Translations under genes and position numbers: made by a program
In this document: one piece after another, positions 42,796 to 55,700 of the stretch
How the letters are laid out: each line of letters begins with the position of its first letter
How positions within the stretch are numbered: position 1 is the stretch's first letter
The notes under the pieces: model-generated
Seen by the model: the letters and a program-made list of their open reading frames with translations, nothing else
Database searches by the model: none
What the model was told of the DNA's origin: nothing
Assembly (NCBI RefSeq): GCF_019649055.1
Contig: NW_026570223.1
Coordinates: forward strand, 3,596,001-3,660,000
DNA length: 64,000 nucleotides
Direction of reading: 5' to 3'
Source of the DNA: Paramacrobiotus metropolitanus
Lineage: Eukaryota; Tardigrada; Eutardigrada; Parachela; Macrobiotidae

Positions 42796-44199
42796 AGTTA
42801 CTAATGGATCTGTTCTATTTTAGCTGACTGAAACTGGCATATTATGAGTTACTGTGTATTTGGTGTTTGGTATTAGTATTTTTTTAGTGCTCATTGCCAT
42901 ATTTAAGTATTATGGCGTTCGTACGTACAACAAGCTTCAGGCAGGCTTCCCCGCTGGCTGTGTTGATAAGACGTAATCTCTTACTGTTTTAGCTGTTAAA
43001 GTTGCTGCAATTAAAGAGCAGTTTTGCCTCGTTGAGCAGTAATATCAGTAGCTGTTTTTGTTTTGTGTTTTCAGTTATTTACAATTAATTCGCTAGAGAA
43101 CGCTACTTGTACTGATTATATACAATGAATTTCTTCATGGACACTTCTTCATGGACGCTGCAGCCTGCAGGCCGCCGGCAAATTGTGAAGACGCCAGTTT
43201 TGCCGAAAGCTCGAGTAAATACGTACTATAGATATTATACTCGTATATTCTATGCGCTCTTATACATTGATTTTCTTGGTTATATTTAAGGCGTTGGGCT
43301 GTTCTTGGCATCAGTCTACTCTATAATACTCGTACTCCCAAGTAAATGAAAATTAATCATAATAAGTAAATTATATTGAACGAGTAAGCATTGAAAAAAC
43401 GTAGCACATGCCACATGCGTACTACATAGTCGACCGATGACTTACAGTTGCAACATTCAAATTCTTTCTGGTTCCAGACCGACTTTAAAAAACAAAATCT
43501 GATAATAATGATATTTCTATTACGTAATTTTAACCCTATAATTTATGAATATAAGACAGAATTATAGAACTATTAACTACGGTATTATAAGATGACATTC
43601 TATATGAGTTAAAAAAACAAATTTTTCATTTCCTTTAAGTCACACGGTTCGTATATGCCGACCACTTCCGGGTGGCAGTCGGGCGCTGGAGTGTGATTGC
43701 GTCATCGCCTCATGGTTTACGCCGTGGCTCAGACTTTTCCGGGCAGCGCATTTTCTGATTTGCCTATTTGCAAATTTTAAATTCATTTGCATCCTCTTGT
43801 GGGAGACTTTATATTTTAGTTTTACTTGTTTTATACTCGCAATTTTTTGTAATAATCGTAGTTGTTTGTAACAGGGAAAGATTTTATTGAAGCTTATCGA
43901 GTATTTGTTTTGTCCATTCGAACCGTAGAGCAGCCGAATAACGCGCTACTCCTCCAGCTTATGGTTGTGACAGTTTGTGACAAACTGTTTGTCACGCATT
44001 CCAGAAACAGATAAGTGGACGAAGTGGTTGCGCCACTTGCGTGCATAATTAATTAACTTTCTACTGTCTTTTAACGAGTGAAGACCAAAAGCGTTCCCGG
44101 TATCGGACTGCATCTGTGAACCTTAACCTATAGATTCATATCATTCTCCCTCGTGAGGTTGATAATACCTAGTCGTATAAGCTCCGAGGACTGGTTGGC
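42796..44199. other. Intergenic / HMGCS upstream region
   Basis: This contains a short tandem (cttcttcatggaca) at about 43130-43157, TACTCGTA at 43238 and 43327, and a perfect 19-bp odd palindrome at 43977-43995. The first (5') exon of HMG-CoA synthase is probably here but was not identified. Confidence 0.4.
43977..43995. promoter_or_regulatory. 19-bp perfect dyad upstream of HMG-CoA synthase
   Basis: GTGACAAAC and GTTTGTCAC flank a single central base. It could be a binding site for a dimeric factor or chance. Confidence 0.3.
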
Positions 44200-47100
44200 G
44201 TGAGTGTCTTCTCGTGTAGTTGTCGCATTTCCGCTGCCATCGACCAACCAGTCGTTTGCTCTGTCGCGTTTTCTTATCTTACGTTATCCCTAAAGCATTT
44301 CTCTTCGTCGTATGATGCTACCTCTAATGGGCATGGAAAGGTGTCGAATGGACTGGCAAATGGGCATCATCATGTGCATCATGTGGCCGAAAACGTCGGC
44401 ATTGTCGGGATGGAAGTCTACTTTCCTAATACCTACGTGGAGCAGAGCGAGCTCGAAACTTTCGATGAGAAGCAGGAAAACGACAAAGGCGAACGGAAAG
44501 TGAATTTTGCCGGCAAGTACACGGAAGGATTCGGCCAGAAGCGGATGGGGTTCTGCACGGATCGCGAAGATGTGGTCTCCTTGTGCTTGACTGTCGTCTC
44601 GCGCCTAATGAAAAAATCGGGGATTGCTTATAGTCAGATTGGCCGGTTAGATGTGGGGACGGAAACCCTCATTGACAAGTCCAAGAGTATTAAAACCTGC
44701 TTGATGAAATTATTCGAAGAGGAGGGGAATTTCGATGTGGAAGGAGTCGATAATGTGAATGCATGCTACGGTGGAACTGCCGCGTTGTTCAATTGTTTAA
44801 ATTGGGTCGAGTCGTCATCGTGGGACGGTAAGCCAAGAATCGAAATATTGGTAAATCTAAAAGTTTGCTTTTGCATCATCCTACTTTCTACCAGTTTTGA
44901 GGTACCTGTTTTTTTTTAAATTTAAAATTTAGATTTATCAGGTTGTATGACTTGTATAATTACCACAACCGTAGCATACGTAGAACGATATGAACATAAA
45001 CTCTTGTAAAACATCTTTGATTGTGCGAAATGACGAAGTGGATCGATTTTTTCATTTGATTAAATGGTTTCTTTATGTTCGCTATCAGTATGTATTGCTG
45101 TGGAAATTCTCGTTCACTGGAACAGGTGAATTTGTGGCTGATTATGGCCCTGATATGTTATGTATTCGTGCCGTTTTAATATAGTTAATATTTGAAAAGC
45201 TGTAAGCGCCTTCGTAATGTTTCTAGCAAACTAGAAAGCCTTGTTTTGGGTGTAAAAACTGCCTACTAATAGTAAACTACAACTAATTTCTGCATGTTGT
45301 CGTTCAAGGATGCGTAGCTTCACACACTAGCATAATGTTGTATCGAAAACGCTTGGCACTGCTGTTTTACAGGAAATGCATGTTGCGTTTCATCTGCTGA
45401 TAGCCTACAGGCTTTAATGCTTTTAGAGAAGCAATTCGATATTTTTCCACTGGAAGGTGTTTTCTGATTTACATTTTGCAGGTCGATATGCCATTGCTGT
45501 CGCCGGTGACATTGCCGTTTACCGGAGCGGAAATGCCCGGTGCACTGGCGGTGCGGGCGCCGTCGCGATGCTGATCGGACCTGATGCGGGTTTAGTGTTT
45601 GATCAAGGTACATTTGTGGCATGATATCGAATGTCTGCACGCTGGCACTCTCCGCACCACCATCTGATCGCAGATTAACCATCTTTCGCCAGTCGGATAT
45701 TGTCATGATTAACCTTTCATGTTTCCAGGAGTTCGTGCCAGCCATATGCAACATGTGTACGATTTCTACAAACCAAACATGTCCTCCGAATATCCCACTG
45801 TTAATGGGGACGATTCGCTTCAGCGTTACATGGAGTCTCTGCATAAGTGCTATGGGAAATTTTGTGAAAAATTTGAAACCCGCGTACTTCGCAGTAAGTA
45901 TCCGTATGTTGTACCTACCAAATTAAATTCCAAAACTTCGAAACTCAGAAAGCTCATTACCATAGTTTTTGATAAATTTACTGTCTGATAGCGACATGAC
46001 AAATTTACGGCCACCAATGTACAGTACGAGTACTTATTTTTAATTCAACACAACCTATGACCATAATTAATTCGATTATGAAACATTTTTTTGAAGTTTG
46101 TATTTTGTACTGGGTTTATGTGAATTAATTATTTTTGCAGCCAAGTTAACAGGCAAGAAAGCCAATCTGCAGTGCTTGGATCACGTGGTTTTCCATAGTC
46201 CATTCACTAAACTTGTACAAAAAGCGTTCTCACGTTTAATGCTGCATGATGTTATTCGTGATCCATCGATTTCTGCTTGTGAATCCTATGGAGAGCTTGA
46301 AAAATTTAGGTACATGTCGAATGGAAAAATTTATCTTCTGGTTTTCAATTCTAATCCGTGCATTCCTGAACTTGTATAGAAACATTGACCTATCCGCAAC
46401 TTACGCCGGCGAAGGTTCTAAGAATTTCAAAGAAAACATCGAAAAACCGCTCCTGAAAGCCAGCCGAGATATGTTCAGTGAAAAGACAGATGCTGCCCAA
46501 CAACTTGCGCGAAATGTCGGCAACATGTACACAGCGTCTTTGTACGGAGGGATTGCCTCACTTATAGCCAGGTGGGGCGGAATAAGCTTTTTGCGTGTAC
46601 AACCATATGTGATACGAGTATGCGAAATAATACTTACCTTTTAAGTCTTCGTAAATTCATTTCGTTATTCATACGTATTACTATACCAAAACTTTTAATA
46701 AGCATCATATACAAGGACATACTGATTACTGAAACAAAATGGATAACAAAAACACTTCTCCAGTAATCAGTGCTATCCTGCTCGTACCCTATCTCACCTC
46801 GTTCGTATCGTATCTTACCTAATGATATTTTGTAGCTATCCGATTGAACGACTTGTCAATAAGCGCATTGGACTGTTTTCTTATGGTTCCGGAGCCGCAT
46901 CTAGCTTTTTCTCAGCACGATTTGTGCAATCCAGATCACTTGACAAAATGGTTAAGAACTTTGCTTCGCTATTTTCCGATCTGGACAAGCGGATAAAAAT
47001 AAGTCCGGAAAAATATCACGAGATCTTGGACCACAAGGAACAACATTATAACTCAGGTAAATATGACAGGCTTCATTTTTTTGCTTGAACAAATTTCTGT

Positions 47101-47260
47101 GAAGTAGTCTCTCTGTATTCACGATTTTATTGGTTTGTTTTTAGCGCCTTACACCCCAGCCGAAGATGTAAGCTTGCTGGGCAATGATATATTTTATTTG
47201 CTGTCGGTTGATGAATCATACCGCCGAAGGTACGCTGAGCCCGAACGATCGAAAAGATGA
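44200..47260 (+). CDS. HMGCS1: Hydroxymethylglutaryl-CoA synthase
   Basis: The coding exons are: an open frame ending at 44827, then 45482-45607, 45729-45893, 46141-46309, 46380-46571, 46836-47056 and 47145-47260. All these junctions are in phase. It condenses acetyl-CoA with acetoacetyl-CoA in the mevalonate pathway. Markers are [44 protein letters not shown] with the catalytic Cys, [20 protein letters not shown], the active-site His region [24 protein letters not shown] and SYGSGAAS. The ATG is not certain. The frame is open from 44200 without an in-frame ATG before the conserved region, so the listed start is a frame limit. The initiator probably sits in an upstream exon. The C-terminal helical end SYRRRYAEP matches the family. 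Confidence 0.93.
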
Positions 47261-48168
47261 TAAGAGTAACGGATATAACGAATATTTTGAAATTTGAAAA
47301 TTCAAAAACATTCTCAGAGATCCGTGTGCTGTGCGGGCGTATTAAACCCGGTTGGAATGCAAGGAAGTTGGTATGTTCAGTTTGTTTCCGTCTCTTTGAT
47401 GCATTTGTGCCATTCGTTTCTCGTTTATTTTAAGATTAATGCTTTTTGACTTTCTGCCAAACTGTTTGGCTTTGGTAAAGCACTGAATGTGATTTTGATT
47501 TTGTGACATTGTTTACGAATTTTAATAACCATTTTAAAATAACGAAATTACTTGCTTGTCAGCAGGTAACGAATGGCCGGCCATGTCAAAAAGAAAACAA
47601 GAATTATAAGCAACTGACAGTGGATTCGAACAGTCAGTGCAGCTTAAAGTTTTGAAATTGACTATTCACATAAGACCAAAATGTTTGTACCACAGCAAGG
47701 CACGCATTACAATCTACGAAGGCAGAGCTTATTGGTCACTTGCTTGATTTGCGAGTTTATTGTTTATACAATACACTAATAAATTTTATACAGTTATAAA
47801 CTTATATACTTGTACGCAGTATTAACTCTTCGCACAGACACTGCACATTTAAAATCCCCTTCAAAATAAAATCCACAACTGACAACTGGCTTAGTGGAAC
47901 ATTGCAAATTGCTAAACACAAAATAAATTAAACGAAGAATACTTTCGGTCAGAAGAAAGTCGAATGAAGCATCAGCCAAAACAACCGCACATTAGATGCT
48001 GTAATACAGTAAAAAAAGGACTGCAGCTGGTCCGGTGTACTTATTCAGTGGCACAATTAATCATTACGTCTCTATGAATTATAATAAATGGTTAAAAAGC
48101 ACAAAAAACTTCACATACACACACTTACTAAAATAGAAGTCGTCGAATAAAAAGCTTTACCTAAAACT
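47261..48168. other. Convergent spacer
   Basis: This holds the 3' flanks of HMG-CoA synthase and the coiled-coil gene. No gene, RNA gene or repeat was recognised. Confidence 0.4.
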
Positions 48169-48762
48169 TTATTTTTTATCGGTCATCGTTGGGCTTTTCA
48201 GTTTCTCAGTCACTAACGCTTTCACGGCGTCGATGTGCCATGGTTCCGTAGGCAGTCCAACGCCGAAGACGTCCAAAAACGGCTTCAGTTCAGCCTCAAT
48301 TTCCCCCTTCAGTTCTTCCAGACGCTGAATCACCTCCCCGAATTTTTCTATATCCACGTCCGTCCGTAGCTTTTCATAAGATTTCGCATGGGATTCCAGT
48401 TTGTCTGTCAGGGGATCCAGTAACTCGGGATCAAGTGAGGCGGTGATACTACGAATTTTCAAATTACCAATCAACTGTGCCAGCTCAGGCACGGCTTCGG
48501 CAAGCAGCTGCTCGTCCGCCGTCAAAGGGGGATCATCGATGCAAATGTCCTGTGATCGCAAAATGGGATTCGAAGACGTACTGGTCATGCCAAGTGTTGA
48601 CTGCTGAGCGTCCAGGGAATGAAGGTTCAGTTTTTCTGGCAAGCTAGAACAGTGATGAAACGATGAAACAGGCACCGAGCTGTTCAGCGACACAGTTGAA
48701 TGAGATAAATTCTCCTTATTAGAGTCCATGACCGAGAATTTCAGGAATCCGCTCGCTGGCAT
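48169..48762 (-). CDS. Hypothetical coiled-coil protein
   Basis: This is an uninterrupted 197-aa frame with an ATG start. The first ~80 residues are Ser-rich and polar. An internal Met at about residue 12 begins MDSNKENLSH and could be the true start. Residues ~85-185 are predicted helical, with FGEVIQRLEELKGEIEAELK. The size and helical C-terminus resemble small kinetochore or cytoskeletal adaptor proteins, but no family is recognised. Confidence 0.5.
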   Translation of the reverse strand: MPASGFLKFSVMDSNKENLSHSTVSLNSSVPVSSFHHCSSLPEKLNLHSLDAQQSTLGMTSTSSNPILRSQDICIDDPPLTADEQLLAEAVPELAQLIGNLKIRSITASLDPELLDPLTDKLESHAKSYEKLRTDVDIEKFGEVIQRLEELKGEIEAELKPFLDVFGVGLPTEPWHIDAVKALVTEKLKSPTMTDKK

Positions 48763-49728
48763 GAGTTGTCAGCAAAAAACGCAAAAAATGTCAATAAGCG
48801 TTCAGAAATAAAATGCATCGCGATGTGCAATCCGTTGCTAATTCCTTTTTCCGCGTGCTGCATAGTGCATGTGCCTCGAACGATTCCAATTCATTTGTAA
48901 AAAAGTCGAATGACGGAGTTATGCAGGTTCATAAGAAAATTCTGAAACGTTTGCAACTTTGCAGTTAACTTATTTCGTGCCAGACTCGAGTACTTATAGT
49001 AGGCAATGCCGCAATCTTCCCGAAACGTTTTTGGCAACAAATAAAAGAAAAACGCTACACAGCAACGCTACACAGCAACGCGGCGCTTGCCGCACCATTG
49101 CGCGAACCGTGGCATGCGCAAGCGCGCAAGTTCATGCACTACGGCGGATGGTGTTACACAAGTGTAGACAGCCCGTTAGCAGCTGGCAGCAACCCTCCCA
49201 AATGGGCGTAGCTTCGTTTGTTGTCACACGCCTTGCTGCTGCAAGTCTCTAACATGTAAAAGTGAGTAATCATCAGCAGCACCACGTCATTTCAGTTCAT
49301 TCCATTCGTTTCGGGATTGCGTGCTAGTTCGTGCAGCGGCTTCGCTTTCCAGTTTCTTTCTTTGAAAGTTCTTTGAGTCTACAGCTTGTGAATTCGCTGA
49401 ATTTTTTCACTTTCTGTAGAATAACTGATTTATTTATGTAAGTCATTTTAGTACTATTGCTAACAGTTTACACAATATTCACTTAATGTGAGGTAATCTT
49501 TATAATAGAATCTATCTGAATTCTGGAAACGTTTGCGTGCGATGTGGTAAGCAGTGCTGCTGAGAGGCCTGATATGAGGTTCTGATCTGCTTCAGCTTAT
49601 CCTGTGGTTATCTCAAAGCTCCTCATGCTCGATTTACCGCTTGCGATATTATTGCTTCCTATCATGGCTGAAAGCTAATTATTGTCAGCAAGAGTGTCTT
49701 GTACATCTTTAGAGTCTGGTTTTGAGTG
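48763..49728. other. Divergent upstream region
   Basis: This is the shared 5' region of the coiled-coil gene (minus) and the DGQHR-motif gene (plus). A 15-bp direct repeat (aacgctacacagcaa) lies at about 49051-49080. No additional gene was supported. Confidence 0.4.
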
Positions 49729-52499
49729 ATGTCTCTGAAAGACGGCCGCGGAACCGACATGGACGATCTCAGCAACATGGAGCCGATTGATAAGCGGTAA
49801 AGATGTTACCAATACTCAAACTTTATTTGATGATGGCTGTTATCCTGCATTTAGTGTAGGCAATGTTTTCCATTTTCAAGAGTATTAGGTTGTAAACACA
49901 AGTGTTGGCTCCTAAATGGGTTTTGGTTCTATGTTAGCTCTTATCAGTCTGCAACAACTACAACTGTTCATATATTTTTCTTTCCGGTTTTTTAGGAAAA
50001 GCGAGGAGGCCGATCATTCACAGAACAAAGAGGTGAAAACGATTAAATAATAATTAAATAACGAAGAAAAGGTTACCAAATTTCCCTAATTTGTAAAAGC
50101 TACGAGGCAGTCACGTGATTTCTTGCATGATAAAAGCTCTAGAAAACATAAATGTGCTTGTTCTTAAAATTTCATGTAGAAATGTTTAACTGATAACGTT
50201 ACTTTGGCTTGGTCTTACGACCAGATGGATCATATGCTTGCTCTTAAGATCTGGTGTAGAAATAAGTACCTGAAAACGTTACTTTAGCTTGGTCTTACGA
50301 CCAAATGGCTCACACAGAAGAGTTTGAAGATTTGGTTTGTTTTACAAAGCATCGCCTTGGTTTAACTATTAAATTGCAGACCGCCAAGGATAAACGCGTG
50401 GCGTCCGCTAGTGCCTCTCAAATGGAAGTATCGCCCTACAAGAAGGAAGTGGAGGACGCGTTTCTGTGTAATTACAAAGATCTCTGCTTCATATGTGCCG
50501 TGTTTAGTGTTTGTTAAGTTGAGTTTGTTGAGCAGGCGAAGTGTCATTACCAATCAGAAACCTGCGTGCTCCTTCCGCTCAGCATCAGTCACGGATAATG
50601 TACGAAGATTACCGAGATGTCGTTATTGAGAGCCTGAAAATTCCGACCCAAAATCTGCTCAGATTTCTCTCACTGGTGTGGTCCAAAGTCATGGCAAAAC
50701 ACGAGATGTTCTGATCCAAGAAGCAGAAAGCAGAATTTTGGTCGTGGAAATACTAGACGGTTTGTTTTGTTAACTAAGTTTATTAATATGGTGAAATGGT
50801 GACGTGAAGTGGTGTGTTTAGGTCAGCATCGTTTGGAGAGCATATTAGCTCTTGTGAAAGACTGCGAAAGCAGATGGACAATGGATTCTCTTGTTAAGGT
50901 AGATTCTTTTCACTTGATTTGCTCAAATGAACAAATTTGATTATAGGTTGCCATCTACGTGGACCTGGACGACAATCGGTGCTTGTTCTTATCGCGTGCA
51001 CGTAATACGGAAACAAGCGTCCACCGCGAGGAAACCGTATTTGACACCCTTCGGTTGTTCCGAAAGATTTGCTACAACGCACAAAACATCCAGCAAGAAG
51101 CAGGTGACCTGCAGAAGACCAGCAAGCAAGTGCAGTCCGATAACAAGATGATCAGCAAAGTTACTGGAATTCCAGTGAGTAATACTTTTGAGCACTGGTC
51201 TCAAGACCAAGCCGACTTTGCTAAGATTGTTTCGGCAACTTCTTGCTATGCGAATGATTTGGCCTTGAGACCAGACCTTAGGTTAGAGATTCAAAGCTAA
51301 CGCAACCTGGTCCCTTTTCAGTTAAAGACGCTGCAACAATGTTCGTACAAATTCATCTACCAATGCGCACATCTCCCAGTGAAGACATTTGCGGTTCTTA
51401 ACCGATTCATGGTAAAAGCCGATGCCGGAGAGATAAAGCACATTCCTAAAGAAAAAAAGTCGAGCAAAGGCATGGAAAGCGAGAAAAAAGAAATCGGACC
51501 TATTATTTTCCGAAGAATAAAACTGGGCTTGAAGACCAGTGAAATGATTGAGCGGGCGTTTGAAGAAATTATTGCAGAAGGAGACTGGAACAAAATTGAG
51601 AAATACGGTAGTAAAATTTTTTCTTGATTTTTTTGCTGTTTTTAAACGCCGATTTTGCAGTAAAAGAGGCAGCTGAGATTCCTGCAGAAGAAGATGCGGA
51701 CGATGCTAAAGACCCAGATGAAACGCAGTCGGCTTCCAGCAAAAAACATAATCCTCATAAAAGACTGAAAGGATCTCCGCAACCTCCGGTCCCTTCGGAT
51801 ATGGCACCAGCCAATTCAAGCGACGTCTGTCATTTGAAAAGAGGTTAACGCAGGTTTAAGTTAACGGGTTTTTCCGTTTTTGCAGGATTTGGCTAGCGCA
51901 CGTGCAGAAGCCGCGGCACTAAAGGAAAAGCTGGATCACGCGCTTTCACAACTTGCAGCCGAACAAATTGATTGCCAGGTAGAAATTTGAGCGTGTGGCG
52001 CTAGATTTCAAATATTTTACCTGTTCTTTTTGCAGAATTCTCGACTTGAAAATTCAGAATACCAGCGGGAAACTTGTTTGTTAAAGCTAGAACGAGCTCG
52101 AGTAAGCCGTTGCATGTGTGGTCTTAAGACCAAGTTCATATTTCGCACTTCTTTATTATTGTCCAAGTTCAAGATTTTGTGCGCCAGGTCTTAAGACCAA
52201 GGCTAACATTATTACGCTTTTTACAGCTGCACAACGTTGTGAAAACCCCCTGCAAGAACCTGATGATTTCGAAAATGCTGAACGTGTATTATGGCGGAAA
52301 AGCGAACTCTTCTACTGGAAAGTTTGACACCAGCGATTACGGTGTTCTTCAGCCAGGGGTTCTTGTATACTCAAAAGTTGGACCTGCTCAAATCGATCCG
52401 GCTGACATCTATTATGCGCCAGCCGATGCAGTGGAATCTGCGGATCCAGCAACGTCTACTTTAAAGCTTAACGGAAATTATTTTACAGATTTATTGTGA
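49729..52499 (+). CDS. Uncharacterised protein with a DGQHR (ParB-like) motif
   Basis: Eleven exons are proposed: 49729-49796, 49996-50032, 50380-50467, 50536-50759, 50822-50898, 50947-51174, 51322-51607, 51661-51824, 51886-51978, 52036-52101 and 52227-52499, about 534 aa. Residues ~130-150 read VVEILDGQHRLES, the hallmark of the ParB-related DGQHR domain. VAIYVDLDDNRCLFLSRARN follows about 30 residues later, where that family usually has a strand and an LF..iN element. A central helical domain, an acidic linker, a coiled coil (AEAAALKEKLDHALSQLAAEQ) and a conserved-looking C-terminus follow. Exon 4 needs a one-base frame change between about 50640 and 50690. All other junctions are in phase. 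Introns hold the GGTC-dyad motif. The assignment rests on one motif. DGQHR/DndB proteins in bacteria relate to DNA modification, but no function can be given here. Confidence 0.5.
50149..50308. repeat. 80-bp tandem duplication carrying the GGTC dyad
   Basis: Two diverged copies with an 80-bp period each run from tgcttg.tcttaa to aacgttacttt.gcttggtcttacgacca.atgg. The dyads lie at 50211-50222 and 50291-50302. Both copies are in the third intron of the DGQHR-motif gene. Confidence 0.8.
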
Positions 52500-52788
52500 A
52501 CGGGTCTTCAGTTTATTGATGTTTCGTCGAAATGGTACCGACACTTTTGTTTCTTTAGCGACGAGACCTGGTCTTGAGACCAAATGACTGTTTTATGTTA
52601 GCTTTTGAATTTTCGTGCCGACTTTTTATGGTAAAATGCTTCAGCTTAAAGAATTTTTTGCTTCCTGCACTCAGATGCTGTTCTTATTGCTAAAATAAAG
52701 CAACAAGAGTTGCTGTCGCTACAGTCATTAGTTTACAATCAAGAGTTTCTAGTACATTTAGAACCATAACAAATTGCATATTAGTAGA

Positions 52789-55700
52789 TTAACTCATACC
52801 TCGTTTTGCACAAAGTTCATTCAGAGCATCTGTACAGCACAAATGCCCACAATCAGGTTGAGTTTCCATACATCGCATGCAAGATTCTCTGTGGTAAAGA
52901 TCTTGCCCGGCCAGGATATTTCTTATTTTAAAAGGCGATTTGGACGTCGTTGCTTCCCATTTCAATAAACCGCTCATCCAGTACAAAAACCCTGTTGAAT
53001 CTCGCAACTCGTTTATCCCAGCTAAGACGTCTTCCAGATCTTTGGAAGCTTTTCCGCGCTCCGTCTCCGTTATGAAAGCTGCTGCACCTTGATCCAACAA
53101 ATGAAAAAACTTCTCTGCGTCTGCTTCATCCAGTAATCCAGGCTGCACGCGTTTTGCCAAACAACTCGTTTCTTTCAAATAAGCACGCATTGTGTCAGCA
53201 AATTCGTGAACGCCTCTTCCCACCGCATTTGCGTCCTTGTGAATTTCTGATAAACAGCCAATAGTGCTTTCTTCTCGCATGCGCTCTTCATGGACTCCAT
53301 TTTGGGTAGCAATACGGCGCCGATAAATTGATAATTCGTTTGTGTTAACCAAAAGCACTGTGAAAAACGAAGAATTTTCTTTGGTCTTTATGGGAGGTTC
53401 CCGGTCACCGTTCTTGAAATATTCCACCTGGTATCTTGAGGAGAGCGTTTTCTCTTGTTCCATAATTCGCACAATCTTCACCTTTACACGACCGGATAAT
53501 TTCCGTCTTTTTTGATGCGGACGCCAAATATACACATCGCCAACTTCGATTCGTATCTGCCTAGCCTTCACTGCTGGTCCGTAGATGTTTTTAAAAAGTC
53601 TCCGCTCTACATTTTCGATGACAGATGTCTGCATGCAAGCACGTCGGTAATGCAGCTGTTCCAGCGCGTGTAAAGCCTGCGACCGCAGCGGTTCTGGCAG
53701 ATCATCTAGGTGTCGAAGGTTTTCTTCAGCCTTTTCATCAATGTCGTTTTCATACTGTTCCGTTGCATAAACATCAGCAAACTCATCATCTGGTGGCTCA
53801 GGCATAAGTCGTTTCAGCATACTGACGTGCTCCGCTTTCCATGGCACCGGATCCAATTCTACAACTGAAAGTGTTTGGTAGGTCTTGAGACCAGGTTGGG
53901 AAATCTTACCTATTCTTTCAAGGCTTAGCGCAGAAGCGTACCCTTTGTAGACTTCAAACGGCGTCATGTTTGTGGAATTATGTAGTGTTGTATTCAATAA
54001 GTGCTGGACGGATGGCAAAAAATACGGCCATAATAAACCTTGCGTTACAGGGTCTAAATTAGCCATCATAAATGCAAGAGCTCGCTTCAGCTTTTGATTT
54101 AGACGTTCCACTTGTCCCTGTAACATTAAAATGAAGATTTTTTTAAAATCTAGAAATTTGAAAAAGACAGTTACCTGTGACTGTGGATGGTATGGCCTAC
54201 CATGCACAAACCCAACGCTTGCATTTTCCAAAAGGTCTTTTACCAGCTTATTAACGAACTCTTTTCCGTTGTCACTCTGTAGAATTTTTGGACAACCTTC
54301 ATCCACAAAAAAGGTTACCAACTGTGCATGAATTTCTTCGGCTGTCTTGTTTCTAATAGGAAACAAAAAACAAAATCGGCTGAAACATTCTGTTATGGAA
54401 AGAACGTAGCGAAACTGGCCGAGATTTGTTCGCATTTGCATTTCCGTATCGGGTGCCATATCAACGAGATCGATTTGAATTCGCTCCATCAATTCGAAGG
54501 TCCTTATGATTTTTGGCACATAAGGCATAAGCTGCTTTGTTGCTCTCGTGATTTGACAACCAGCACAAACGGATTTAATACTCTCCATCAACCGATGTCC
54601 ATCCTTAATGAACACAGAGCGCGACAACTCTTTTGCCAGGCTTTCCGCGCTTCGCGCAACGCATGCTTGTGAAGGCGAAAGATGAATATTCCACGCAAAT
54701 TCAAAAACGTCTACAAATTTGAGGATATGCTTTTTCTTGGCCAGTTTATCCTTGTAAAATAATTTTCCGTCCGCCAAACTGAGCCTAAAGCCGCCTGTTC
54801 TGCAACCGCCTTCATAAAAAAATCGCATTCGTTCGCGGATAAGCTTTTTTTGAGTGGCGTCCAAATCCTAAACGAAGATAACTGGTCGTAAGACCACATC
54901 AACTTCCAACAATTGTGAAAACTACCTCATTATTTTGTACTGATCGTGTTAAATTTTCCATAACTTCCACAGTGCGATTGCTGAAAATTCCTTTGGTGCA
55001 AAACTCAGGATTTTCGATTTCGCTTCCGTATATTTCCAATAATACGGCGCGAACGCGATCCCCTAAGTACGTAAAGGCATTTAAGAATTTTTGCAGTATA
55101 ACACGTAAGATGTTGCAAGACAAATGCTTACGTTCGATTTCGACAGACTTGACCGTGGCTTTTCCTGCAAAAACATATTCTCATTGGCCAGCGTGCTCCA
55201 TGCAGCCATATCGTTAAAACGATTAACCATTATATTACCTGTAGAAACTTCAGCATTCGACTGTTCTTGGAAAAGATCTAAATCGTCCGGTAAGTCGAAA
55301 TTCAGAAATGTTTCCGTAACATGGTCCCCATTCTGACCTGATTCAGAAAATTTAAGCCGAGTTCCTGAGTGGGACAGATGTCTTTCATCGTCGGTGGCGC
55401 ACTTTACTGCTCTCGGGGCAGGTCAGGCTGCTGGAGATGCGTTTTGCGCTTTTCAGTTGAGGCACTAATGATGCGGACCGTGAGCTATTGGATTCCACGG
55501 GGCAAGTTTTATTGGTTTGACTTCCTTCCTTGCGTTTTTCATTTGCTTTTCTGGTGTGATCGGACTTCGGAAAATCGTAAAAATCAGAATCTGTCAAGAT
55601 TTGTTTGCTACAGTCGGTCTTTTTTGGGTACAAAATGCAAGAAAGGCAAAACAATGATAATCCGCCGGAATTTTTGTCGCGCTTTCGATGCATAGCTTCA

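Noticed and set aside
47621..47640. B-box-like gttcgaatcc on the minus strand
   Set aside because: No matching A box or acceptor stem within 90 bp.
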